The notes below the pieces were generated by a model, which worked only from the letters and a program-made list of their open reading frames with translations, ran no database searches and was not told where the DNA came from. From Papio anubis (lineage: Eukaryota; Chordata; Mammalia; Primates; Cercopithecidae), in the NCBI RefSeq assembly GCF_008728515.1, contig NC_044989.1, positions 81,848,147 through 81,912,146 of the forward strand: a stretch of 64,000 nucleotides of DNA, read 5' to 3'. This document shows, one piece after another, positions 1 to 10,285 of this stretch (positions are counted from its first letter, which is position 1; every line of letters begins with the position of its first letter). The position numbers and the translations under genes were made by a program.

Positions 1-1989
1 GAGAACTACTTTCTAGGGACTTCAGGTATTTTTAAGAATCTTTATAGGCCTCTCAAATATTTATCAGATTATGTCAAGTCTTCTTTAGTTACCTCTCAAA
101 TAATCCTATTATGATCAGTCAGCCTTCTATCTACCACTTGTTTCCTGTTTTTCACAATCATCTTTATTGCCAATTATGCTCCAAATATTTTAGTAGCATT
201 TCTTACCATCAGTATGGGAATGTGGAAGATGGCCACTGAGCTTCTCAGAAATGAATGTGTACTTTTTATCAGCATTGGGGTAAAATGAGTATTCTCTAGT
301 CCCTCCCATGGGATGTACTCAACTGGTGAGTTTCCCAGTCTTATGTTGTTTATCCATACCAGCATTCCTATGTCCATTTTTTTCCATTTTATGCCATATC
401 AGTTTTGTCATTTCAATTTCAGTTTGTTTGGGTATCACCTTTCTCAAACTTCCAAAAATAGTATCTCAATTTCATTTCCTAGCACATTGCCAAGATGTTA
501 AATCTGTATTATGAGAGAGCACTCTCATATCCACAAACTCTTCTTCTTTAAATTTTGTATTCTCTTATCTTCTCCCGGTAATCCAGTCTCCTCAGTATCT
601 AACCCTAATTCTAACAGTAAATGTTGGCTGAGCCCAGCAGCAAATTCTAGGTATAATCTCCTACTTATGGTACACCCTGCACTTTCCAGCTTGGTTATCT
701 TGTAATTTAGTTTCAGTTATTGAACTTGCAGACTGAAGGGTGTTAGTGTAGGTAAATTCTAACGGGGGTTTATAGTTTCTTGCAAGACAGCAACCTGTAC
801 ATTGATTTCAAGCAAGAAAGGCACTCTAGCAATTAACAGAGAGTAGTGGGCCTTTAATATGGGCCTAGAGTCTTCACAAGTATCTAAATATTTAATAGTT
901 TGAATTGAATTTACCCAGATAACCCTATAATATGCCTCTGAGTCCCACTTTTACCTAATCAGGACCCTGGTTTTAGTAAGGTAGGCATTCATTCCAAGTT
1001 TGAGAATTAAACCCTCTTGATAGTTTTGCTGCTACTATTGTTCTTAAATCCTGGGCTTGATTCTGTGTTTTGTCTGCTCACCAACTGCAGTAAAAGAGAA
1101 TTTCAGTAGAAGCAACCAAGGAGGCCCTCTAGTTTTCACTCTTAGCTTTTAATTGGTGACTAACTACCCTTAGCCTTTTCTTTATCGAATACATCATAAG
1201 TCCTAGTAAGAACCATTCAACTCCACTTTCCTAATGACAATTACTTCCCCAGAATTTCTTAAACACCTGAAATATGCCCCCATTAGTGTATATGCCCAGT
1301 ATTACTTTCGTGCAATGGAAACCTTAATGATTACAGTGCCAGAGCATGCAAAGCACTAACAGTGTTACACATTCTACCAGTGATGGAGTTTTTGTTGCTT
1401 ACAGTATGATGGTTAATCTAGCTCCAAATTTGTGCTTTCAAGCAGGCTTTCTCAGTAATTTTTGGCATCCCCTGTCTAAGGTAAATTTCTCTAAGAAAAT
1501 TCTGAAGCTGAGATTTGTGGGAAAAAAAAAAAAGATTAAGTAAGGAATGCTTCTGGGATCAACAACAGTAGGAGAATGAAAGAAGTAGGACAGAGCAGAA
1601 GGATGCTGAACTGTGATGAAGTCACCACAAATCCTTCAAAATAGTTCTGTGGGGAATTCTGGAGTGGAACACTCCTACAAAATTCTTTACTTAAAGCAAG
1701 AGAGGCAAACCTTTTAATTCCTACATCCATCAGTGGATGTAGGCTGCTTCTCATAAACATGGTGTAACCCTCACCAAGTCAGCTTTCATTTGTAGAGTAC
1801 GGTTACCAGAAAGGGACTTGGCTGACATTTTTATGCTGCCAACATCTCCAGAATCTTGGAGAATAAGCAACTCCATCCTAAAGTGGAGAGTGGTATCTCT
1901 GTGTTACCCCACACTCATTATGTTGCTTACACCAACAAATGAAGATGTGATTGTAGAACCTCCCTCACAGGCTTCAGTGAACTAGATGA
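1..1989. other. Unassigned AT-rich sequence
   Basis: I recognise no gene or repeat family here. The open frames are short (about 60-75 codons), overlap on both strands and lack family motifs, so I treat them as chance. A perfect 10-bp inverted repeat with a 4-nt spacer sits at 1720-1743. Confidence 0.5.
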
Positions 1990-2008
1990 TTTTTTTTTTT
2001 TTTTTTTT
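1990..2008. repeat. Poly(T) tract, about 19 T
   Basis: An uninterrupted T run. No SINE or L1 3' end is attached to it that I can recognise, so it may be a simple homopolymer or the tail of a very degraded retroposon. Confidence 0.9.
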
Positions 2009-3744
2009 GCAGGGGGAAGGGTGGCTTCTTGGCCTCTAGACAGATGACTTCTTTTCTTAGGGACTCAGGATCAGCTCTGCTTAAAGACAAGGTGAATGAC
2101 TCAAGAGTATTGCTAGTGAGATAATTGGCTGTCTCCCCTCTGCCCCCGACCCTGCTAGTTGTGTTATTGACCTCATTTCAGACATTGCAATTAATCAGTG
2201 ATGTTTCTTCTGATGGCTGGTATAAATAGTGACTTTCCTAAGTGGCAACTCAAGAACTTTTTATTCTGAAGTGACCTAAAAGGCAATAATGTGAGCTTGA
2301 GAAATATAGCCTGTATTGTTGTGGCCCTGAGCATTTGCTACCATAAATAATACATGATACAGTCTTCCACATGGACTGTAAATTATTAAATTATGTGTGA
2401 TACTTCTGAATTTAAATAGCACTGCTAACTAGATACAATAGACTTTGCACACACGCACACACACACCCCACTTCCCTGATAACAAGTAATGCCTGCAGTA
2501 GGAGACAGTGTGGTAGTAGATGAACTAAGATTTTTAAAATGTTCTATTTAATTTTGTGAAGAACTTTTTAAAAAGTGAGAGTTCATTTAATTTAAATGGA
2601 ATGTGTTCCATTTGTACTTTTACTGGCACTTCCTGTCTGCGCGGTGGAAATTAATGCCCATTTTCACGTTCATCTGGGGATCAATATCTTAAACTAGACC
2701 TGGAAAACACGAGCTATATTACATGCCAATGTTTCATAGTAGTACTGCCTTAGTGGGCCAGGTCATGCCTAATTACTGATTTTTTTTTTTTCCATTCTCG
2801 TTCTTTTGCCTCCATTAAACCACACATTTTTCCTTCCCTGCCCCTTTATTCTCCCTTTTCTCAATACTCTATTTGCCCATTTGCCTTAATGGATTGATTA
2901 ACAGGTAATAGTACACAACATATTTGTTATCACTGTGGTAATTTTATTTATTGTGTATAAAATATTCTTGGCAATCCAAATTTTTTAATCTTGTGGGCTA
3001 TACTCACCAAGTTCATTACGAAACACAAACCTTATGAAATTATAAAAAGTGAAAATGCAATAGCTGCCTTTTAATTTTTGCATTCTTTTACAAAACTGCT
3101 GAATTTTGATGAAAATTCAATATACTATAATTGTGAAACACTGTGGAATATTTTCTTAGCTGAGAGATATTTGTATATTCTATAACTCTCATCCACTGAG
3201 GTAACAACAAGAAATAAATTATTTAGTTTCTCTAATATATACTTTCATATTTTTTTCTTGATTGTCCCAAATTCCTGTACTCTTTCCTAGCAAATTGTAC
3301 TACTCATTGTTTCATTCATATATTACATCTATGAGCATTTTACACCTTACTGATTCTTCCTTTGCTCAATATCCCTTTACTCTTTCTTCCTAAAGAGAAC
3401 TTACTTAGTCTGTGGGAGTAATCCTTATGTCACCTCTTGCCAGATGGAAACCTAATTATCCTTTTCTCTGTGCTTTTACAACCATTTTCTGGTGTTTACC
3501 CAATATAACAGTCATTAACTTTTATTTTCTTAAATGTGTTCCTTTACCTGTGTAACTTGAGAACAAAGAATGGGTCCTTCCGACACCACATTTGTTACAG
3601 TATTTTGTGAAATTTTTTGACCAATGGCATTTTGGCTTCAATCAGAGATGGAAAGTAGATGGGAATGGAAAACTCCATTGGAATGATGCTTTTATTTAGA
3701 GGGGTGCATTGTATACCAGAGGACATGGTATACTGGAATGGTAG
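2009..3744. other. Unassigned AT-rich sequence with a short CA tract
   Basis: No gene or clear repeat family recognised. A short interrupted CA run lies at about 2448-2467 and a T12 run at about 2780-2791. Confidence 0.5.
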
Positions 3745-3870
3745 AGCAAATAGAAAGCCCCGGACTTTGGATCAGGAGAAGTTGCTTGCAATGGTTTCCC
3801 TAATATTCTCACATTGTATACTTCTGAGTTTGCTACTTGAGTCCTCTGACCCTCATTTTCTTTATCTGCT
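3745..3870 (+). mobile_element. MIR-like SINE fragment
   Basis: The segment resembles the MIR core: an 'accggactttgga'-like start and, near the end, a degenerate 'gacctcagtttcc..atctg' block. Divergence is high and the ends are approximate. It could equally be chance similarity or L2-related sequence. Confidence 0.4.
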
Positions 3871-3980
3871 GAGCATAAATAGAAATCCCCATGTCATCTT
3901 TATGCTTTATAAATTTATGACTTAGATGTAGCAATTATGAAGTGAAAGACACAAGTAAAGTGCATGAGAAGAAACTATGT

Positions 3981-4058
3981 AATGGTTCAGAGCACAGTCT
4001 TTAGAGATATACTTAAGTTTATATCCATTCTCTTTCACACATCTTAGGCAATGACTTT
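3981..4058 (+). mobile_element. MIR SINE, left part (interrupted)
   Basis: The sequence follows the MIR consensus order: 'tggtt.agagcac', 'ctttagag', then 'cttaggcaatgac' corresponding to the consensus 'cttgggcaagtcac'. The match stops where L1 5'UTR sequence begins, and MIR-like sequence resumes at about 4578. I infer one MIR split by an insertion. Confidence 0.6.
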
Positions 4059-4568
4059 AGTCACTTCCTCCCCACCCCAGGTGTTGGGATAGTCCACTGG
4101 AGCCAACCTGGTCATGAGAAAGAGCTTGGAATCTAAGTCTGTAAGAGTTGGCCTGGCATAGGGGTGAGTCCAAAGCCATGGGTACTGAGATCAGTTCTGG
4201 TGGTGGGGCAGGCTTGGAGGCTCTGTGGATACCAGTCTGAAGTCTGGGGTGTGGCACAGGCCCAGTGTTGGGATATGAGGCAAAGCCTGGTGCTCAATTT
4301 CCTCTCCATCCCCAAGCAGAGAGTATCTTCTCTCTGAGCTGTGCCATTTGGAGTTTGGGGAGGGTAACAAGGATAATGTTGAAAGTGTTCTTCCTATACT
4401 TCTCTATGCATCTTCTCTTATTTCTGTGCTACACCCGAGTGCTGTAATCTCACACTTCTTGTGAAGGTATTTTCCTGTGTGGATAGTAGTTGTTCAAGCT
4501 GATGTGGCTTTTTTTGAGTGGGGGCAAAATGCATACTGGAGAGTCCTCTTCTATAATCTTGCTCTTTA
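4059..4568 (-). mobile_element. Old L1 5'UTR fragment, without body or 3' end
   Basis: Read on the minus strand the segment begins with a 'GCAAGAT..AGA.TAGGA'-type start, like the first bases of L1PB/L1MA-era elements. It continues through 5'UTR features I recognise from that group: a block specifying 'gctgtgctacacc' on the plus strand, the 'ctctctgagctgtgcc' block, and loosely repeated 'tggaggct..ggtcc' units. No ORF1, ORF2, 3'UTR or poly(A) follows. A 9-bp direct repeat (AATGACTTT) flanks it at 4050-4058 and 4569-4577, so it looks like a discrete 5'-end-only insertion or an insertion later deleted internally. The subfamily is from memory of the consensus and not certain. Confidence 0.6.
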
Positions 4569-4577
4569 AATGACTTT

Positions 4578-4725
4578 GAGCATTTTTATTAGCTCTACTG
4601 AATTCTAGTTTTCTCAGTATAGTGATAATATGCTCATCATAGATAGTTCTAAGTATTAAATAAGACAATACGAGCACTTATTGAAGTGCTAGTATATAGT
4701 AGTGCTCAAGAAATGACAGTGGTAG
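4578..4725 (+). mobile_element. MIR SINE, right part
   Basis: Continuation of the MIR after the L1 5'UTR fragment. A 'gttttctcag.atagtgataat' block corresponds to 'gttttctcatctgtaaaatgggataat'. It is followed by 'attaaataagacaat' and 'agtgctcaagaaatg', which match the MIR 3' region ('attaaatgagataat', 'gcgctcaataaatg'). Confidence 0.65.
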
Positions 4726-5778
4726 TTGAAGCAGGTAGTATTGGTGGGCTGTAATTTCAGATGACGTTTGGCTTTAGGTAAATAATACAGGGAGGCCAGC
4801 AAGTGACAAGAAGCACCTTATTTATGTTAGTTCATATATAAAGTATCCACATTCCAGTCATAGTCATGTTTATGTAAAAAACCTCTTTTTGCCTTTATCT
4901 TTTAATTAAAAATAAAATTTTATTAAATGAAGGCATGCAATGCAAAACTAACATCCATAAAGCATATTTTTAAAACAAAATTTAAAAATGGTAATTAGGT
5001 ACATTTTCAGAAATCATGAAATATTATCAAACTTCCTCAAATTATCTGTTTTAATTGAAAGAGTGAAACCAGAGGCTAGTCTCACTTATCATTTGGCTTC
5101 ATATAAATATTCCGAGGTTTCATTTCTAAAGTGTTCTTCATAAACGAGGCCTCTCTACTATCAGTGATTGATCTCAATGCAGAGAGACAGGAGAATGGTA
5201 GAAAACTGCAGTGCCTATCTTATGTGGCCTCCTGTTACAGTTTGCCCTTAAGTTTTCTTGTATTTTGAACTAACATCAAAAACGGAAAGGTGGGCATTAT
5301 ATTTGAATCTGCTTCGGCATCAGCCTCATAAATCCTGCACTTCTCTTTGCCCAATAAGAAAACAAAGACTAGACGTTGGAGAAATAGGTTGGTGAAAATC
5401 TTTGTAGAAAGTAGGTTACTTTATAAGTTAGAGCCAAGGATCTTGACACATCTTTTTCTTAATTTCTTGTTGTACTTAATGTGATAAACCAAGAACCTAT
5501 GCTGATACTGTTGACATTTTATAACTTGCCACCATGTTCATAACCACTCAGAGAAATTAACAAAAAGTAAAACCATTGTACCTTATACACTAAGGAATAC
5601 CAAATTACAGATTCCTATTCAGATTATAAAAGGGGGAATAGCTGGAAGTCAGTGGATCAATACAGGGCAATTTAAGGCAGAATACCACCCCAGTGAAAGA
5701 GATGATTTGGGGCAAGATGTGTTTTTCAATAACCCTTAATTAGATGCTCTGTAGGTAATTACATTTTTACTTATAATT
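4726..5778. other. Unassigned AT-rich sequence
   Basis: I recognise neither a gene nor a repeat family in this stretch. Confidence 0.5.
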
Positions 5779-6080
5779 GCTTTCTTTTTCTTTTTTTGAA
5801 AGAGAATCTCACTCTGTTGCCCACGCTGGGGTGCAGTGGTGCAATCATAGCTCACTGCAGCCTCAAACTCCTGATCTCAAGTGAACCCTTCTTGAATAGC
5901 TGGGACTACAGGCATGTGCCACAACATTGGCTTTTTTTTTTTTTTTTTTTTTTTTTTTTCCGTAAAGAGTGTGTCTCACTGTATTGCCTAGACTGGTCTC
6001 AAAATCCTGGACCCAAGTAATCCTCCCATCTGGCACTTCCAAACTGCTGGGATTATACATGAAAGCCATGGTGCTTGGCC
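5779..6080 (-). mobile_element. Old Alu (AluJ-like), dimeric
   Basis: The plus strand carries reverse-complement Alu landmarks in order: a T-rich tail, 'gagaatctcactctgttgccc', 'ggtgcagtggtgcaatcatagctcactgcagcct', 'agctgggactacaggcatgtgcc', a second arm with 'gtctcactgtattgcctagactggtctc', and 'ctgggattata' ending in 'tgcttggcc'. The middle A-rich linker has become T28 on the plus strand (5932-5959). Divergence suggests AluJ. I found no clear target-site duplication. Confidence 0.93.
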
Positions 6081-7019
6081 TATGGAATTTTTTCATATGA
6101 TGCTATCAGAGCAAGAATGTAACAAAAACACCATTACTTTCCTAGGTAGAAAAATGTTAGTATAAATGATTGTGAGTTGCCAACATAGGCTGCTGCATGT
6201 GCCATGCCATCAGTTTCACCAGATGGTACATCGCTAAGCCTATATAATAAGGTGGTGTAATATCATATGTGGCCCTGTATATGTTTAGATGACCACGTGG
6301 GAGCTACAGTTGTATTTTAGCCTCCAAGATATTCTTAAATTTTAATTTTTCTCAAACTTCTTAAGGAAGAATCATATCAATTACCTATAACTTCACAAAT
6401 TACAGGCACTCTTTGGACATATTCATGAAGCAGACCTTATATAAATCTGTATTTCCATAATGATATATTAGAAAATAAATGGAGTGTTTTCTACTGGGTT
6501 ATGCATTTTGATTTTAACCGAAGTAGCAGAGGGAAATCTGAGATGGCATTAAAATGCTTAGGGACATTAGTAGGTTGGAATGACAATAAAATGCTTAAAA
6601 ATAATAGTATATTTACCATCTTCTTTTCTTAATGCACCTTCTGCCATTGGCCTAGGCTGTTATAAATACAGCATCCACTGAAGCTGCAGTAATACTTTAT
6701 AACTCCTGTTTTGTTATGATTGAGGGAAAGGCTGAAGACATAAATGATAGTACCAAGTATACATTAGATGCCTTGCATTGTCATTTAAATAAAATCTGAA
6801 CTGAATTTTGCTAAATTATTTTTCCTTTTATTTGCAAAGCTGGAGGCAATTACTTGGAATTATTTGCTGGTTTTGGCGTAGTATTGGCTTCTTAATCCTG
6901 ATTGCCTACACTTTGCTTCTAAAACAGAGGTTGGGTGAACTGGATCTTTTCTGTCTTCAGTTTTTCTCTTCTTTCTTTTGGTTTGCACACACAATTATGT
7001 TCAACAAGAATTTTGGACA
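6081..7019. other. Unassigned sequence
   Basis: No repeat family or gene recognised. An open frame of 104 codons covers 6808-7122, but it begins in unassigned AT-rich DNA and runs into an LTR-like repeat. It lacks any recognisable domain. Confidence 0.45.
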
Positions 7020-7640
7020 GTTTAAAAATGTGAATACACAGGAAATGTTAACTCTGCAGACCCGGGTTGCTCAAACTGCATATCCCAAAAAAGGCCTGTT
7101 TTCAGGGCTGGCTTTTGACTAACTCCTGGAAACTGAGCCCCTGAAACTTTTTATTCAATGAGTGCTTCTGCAAGCCTAAGGCTTTGAACCACAGTATCCA
7201 GTATTTCCAGATAGTTTTTACTAACAATATGATACTTGGTGAGCACCTGCTTTTTCTTTGGTGTTCCTGAGCTTGAGTAACTGAGGTCAGTTTCACTGGT
7301 GCTGCATGCCTACAGGGCTGACCCTCAGTAAAAATCCTGGACGTCTAGACTAGGGAGAGCTTCCTAGGTTGAAAACATTTTCCATGTGTTGTCACACATT
7401 ATTGCTGGGAGAATTAAATGCGATCTATGTGACTCCACTGGAAGGGGACACTTACAACTGGTTTCCTGCAGACTTTGCCGCACGCACTTTTTCCTTTTGC
7501 TCATTTTCATCTGCATTCTTTTCCTCTCATAGGCAGTAAATACAAGTATAATAATTCTAGGATATCATCTAACCTGAGGGTGGTCTTTGGGACCCCTGAC
7601 ACAGTGGGCTATTCTCCAGTGTCAGCTGTAGCAGTGCAAA
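7020..7640 (+). mobile_element. Ancient LTR-like interspersed repeat
   Basis: The block is richer in GC than its surroundings and matches a dispersed repeat I recognise by pattern but cannot name with certainty. Landmarks: 'gcctgttttcagggctggc', 'gactaactcctggaaactgagcccctgaaac', 'gttcctgagcttgagtaactgaggtcagt', 'tgtgttgtcacaca.tattgctgggagaatta' and 'aacctgagggtggtctttgggacccc'. It is probably an ERVL-class LTR. Ends are approximate. Confidence 0.45.
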
Positions 7641-7763
7641 CGTAATTTGGGCATCACAGGCTATCAGTTGTAGATTTCTAGTCTTTTATGCCACCTGTTC
7701 CTCTTCTTGTCCTCTTATCATTAATCAGATAAGCCTCATCTCAGCTCCTTATTTTTTCCATTA

Positions 7764-7950
7764 TTCTATTCTATTCTATTCTATCCTATTCTATCCTATT
7801 CTATTCCATTCCATTCCATTCCATTCCATTCCACTCCACTCCACTCCACACCACTCCACTCCACTCCACTCCTCTCCTCTCCTCTCCTCTCCTCGCCTAT
7901 CCTCTCCTCTGCTCTCCTTTCCTCTCCTCTCCTCTTCTCTCCTCTCCTCT
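7764..7950. repeat. Graded pyrimidine-rich pentamer array
   Basis: An uninterrupted 5-bp periodic tract of about 187 bp. The unit changes in blocks along its length: TTCTA-type (7764-7803), then TTCCA (about 7804-7832), then CTCCA (7833-7870), then CTCCT with scattered variants up to 7950. The plus strand is almost purely pyrimidine in the right half. The ATTCC part resembles the satellite II/III pentamer. Confidence 0.95.
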
Positions 7951-9065
7951 AGTGAAATCAATGAAGGCTACAAAAATAATTGTGAGAAGAAAACATTGGA
8001 ATCAGTTAAATACCCCAAATTGGTCATTGTTAATAATTTCCACTTTTGTCCCTCAATTCATTCTTGCCATGCTCTCTTTTGGCTCTCTCTCCCCACCAAA
8101 TCAAACTGAAATCCCTTTGCCTGGCTTCAAGACAGCAAAAATCTAGATTTCCATCATCCGGTCTATTTTATTTAACACTGCTTTGCAATTATAACTTCTT
8201 CTTTTGTATAAGCTTAGTTTGTCCACTTTACTATTCCCACACTATATTCATTTATTAGCTCAATTATACACTCAGCTACTCTCTTAATAAAATACTCATT
8301 TATTTAGTAAATTGGGTGTGCCATACACAGAGTTAGACATTATAAATATACAAATAAAACCATAGATATCTTGCTTTTATGGAGTTTACAGTCATTTGAT
8401 AAATGTACAAATAATTAACTCCTTATAATTCTGAGAATGTTTTAAAGGAGAAGCATACCTTTGCTTAAATCTCCTCATCTACACTTGTATTATTTCTTTT
8501 CCTATTATGCAACTTCCTCCTACCTACAACAATGGAATAACTATAAATAGATGTGACATTTGAAATTATTCTAAGAAATAGTAGAAAATTTATATACTTT
8601 GGCAGTATAATTTAGAATGAGTTCTCATATATCCATCAAAGTGGGAGCTAAAGGAAATCTCTTTTAAAGAGACACAAATCTTTTCAGGCATCTTCTGCAC
8701 TGAGATATCTCTTCCCAATTTTTTCCCCTGTCACATTAAATAGATCCTAGACAATACTCCTCACTCAATGGCCCTCTTTGAAGTAAGAGTATGAGCCATA
8801 ATTTTTTGCTCCATATATGTTAAGAAAATGAAGATGTGCTTCATAATTTTTTTTTTAACCACAGATTTTGAAACAAAGTCAGATCTTATTGTTTGTGTGT
8901 GTCTCTACTTTTTGTTCTTTTTTGTTTTTATTTTCTGAACATTTATTGTTTTGCTGCTTGTCATATTATTAGTACTTATACCTAATGACATTTTACTTTC
9001 TGTATAAGATCAATATTATTGTATGTGTATGATTCAGCAACTCAAACTCTGCTTAAACACACATG

Positions 9066-9072
<7 letters not shown>
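7951..9072. other. Mostly unassigned AT-rich sequence
   Basis: No gene recognised. The only recognisable piece is an ancient repeat at 8295-8420, listed separately. Confidence 0.5.
8295..8420 (+). mobile_element. Ancient interspersed repeat fragment
   Basis: The order 'gagttagacattataaatatacaaataaaac', 'ttttatggagtttacagtcat' and 'aaatgtacaaataatta' parallels a common mammalian repeat ('ggatacaaagatgaataa', 'caaggagcttacagtctag', 'aaacaaataatta'). The same pattern recurs at 26910-27000 and 43838-43960. I cannot name the family. Confidence 0.35.

Positions 9073-9097
<25 letters not shown>
9073..9097. repeat. (CA)n microsatellite
   Basis: Uninterrupted alternating AC of about 12-13 units, preceded by a degenerate start at 9061. 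Confidence 0.95.
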
Positions 9098-9340
9098 GAT
9101 ACCATATATTTAAACAGTTATTTCTCATCTAGCTATAAGAGGACCAATAGAGCTAGTTCATCATATCCCTTATTTGCTCCCCAAATACTTCCAGAAATTA
9201 GAAAGTTGGCTAGAGAGATTTTGGCAATCTCTCTGTGTAGTCTAATGTAAGTTTTTGTGTAATACAAAGATAAGTTAGGATTCAATTGAAAATTCAGAAT
9301 AGGACACTCAACTCTAATATATGATTACTAAAGAGAACTT

Positions 9341-9401
9341 CATATATATATGTATGTGTGTGTGTGTGTATATATACGTGTGTGTGTATACGCACATATA
9401 T
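9341..9401. repeat. Compound (TA)n(TG)n(TA)n(TG)n tract
   Basis: Alternating pyrimidine-purine sequence in which TA and TG blocks follow one another twice, ending in 'cgcacatata'. Such alternation favours unusual DNA structure. Confidence 0.9.
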
Positions 9402-9504
9402 TTGAACACTTCCAAAAAGAGTAAAATAGCAATTGTAAAGGGAAGAGACTTGAAACAGTTCATGTACTTATTTTTTAAAATTCACCTTGCAATATGAATA
9501 GGGC

Positions 9505-9650
9505 ACCATTATCTAAATTTTACAGATGATGAGACCAGGACTGCCCTCTACGACAGTGAATGTTAAGCCCAGGGTCACAGCAAAAGTAATTAGAAGAGAT
9601 TGAGGCCACTAACTCCAACATTAGTGCCCCTTGCATCACAAATTATTACC
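9505..9650 (-). mobile_element. MIR SINE
   Basis: The plus strand shows the MIR reverse-complement series: 'cattatctaaattttacagatgatgagac', 'gttaagcccagggtcacagcaaaagtaa', 'aggccactaactcca'. These match 'ccattttacagatgaggaaac', 'gcccaaggtcacacagctagtaa' and 'gactcca'. Confidence 0.7.
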
Positions 9651-10064
9651 ACTTGAAGATTCTTTTTACCTTCATGATGGCATTTTTATCTTTATTTCCC
9701 ACTCTGAGTATTTGTTTTCAAATACATATCACTTTAATTCTATTACAGGAGTTTTGAGTAAACACACTTGTTAATTTCTTATAAAATCTCTCAATATATC
9801 AGATTATTCTGTTAATAAATATTGAGTTGATGATTTAAAATTCTTATTTATATTATCATTTGTTTTAAATACAATTGGAGATGGATTAAGGAAACACAGA
9901 CAATAAGTTGAGGGAGCGTGAATGGACAGTAATTAATGAGTTATTAATTGATAAAAGAAAATGTGCTTGTGAATGTTCTGTCTATTTAAGTAAGAAGGTT
10001 GAAATAAATTGAACATCTTTAAAGGAGCATAATATTTAATCATATAATTATAGTTCAGTTGTTA

Positions 10065-10285
10065 AGTATTTGGGAGTTGAATCAGAGAATCCAGATTCGA
10101 ATTAGAATATCAATCATTCCGTAGCTGAGGGACGTTAAGCAACTCACAAAACATCTGTAACCCTCAGTGGAGTATCTGAAAAAGCGAAATAATAATAGTA
10201 TATTGTAAGGATTAAATGAAATAATGAATGCTAACAACTTAGTCCCCTACCTGGAACATAGTAAGAACTTAATTAAGATTATGTG
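10065..10285 (+). mobile_element. MIR SINE, nearly full length
   Basis: Landmarks in order: 'tttgggagttgaatcaga.aatccagattcgaat', 'tagctgagggacgttaagcaact', 'ctgtaaccctcagt', 'ataataatagta', 'aaggattaaatgaaataatg', 'cctacctggaacatagtaagaact'. Each aligns with the MIR consensus from core to 3' end. Confidence 0.75.

Noticed and set aside
6808..7122. 104-codon open frame with hydrophobic N-terminus
   Set aside because: It starts in AT-rich unassigned DNA, ends inside an LTR-like repeat, and the hydrophobic composition follows from T-rich codons. No domain is recognisable.
7764..7950. CRISPR-like or satellite array
   Set aside because: The period is 5 bp with no spacers, and the host is a vertebrate. 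It is a simple pentamer tract.
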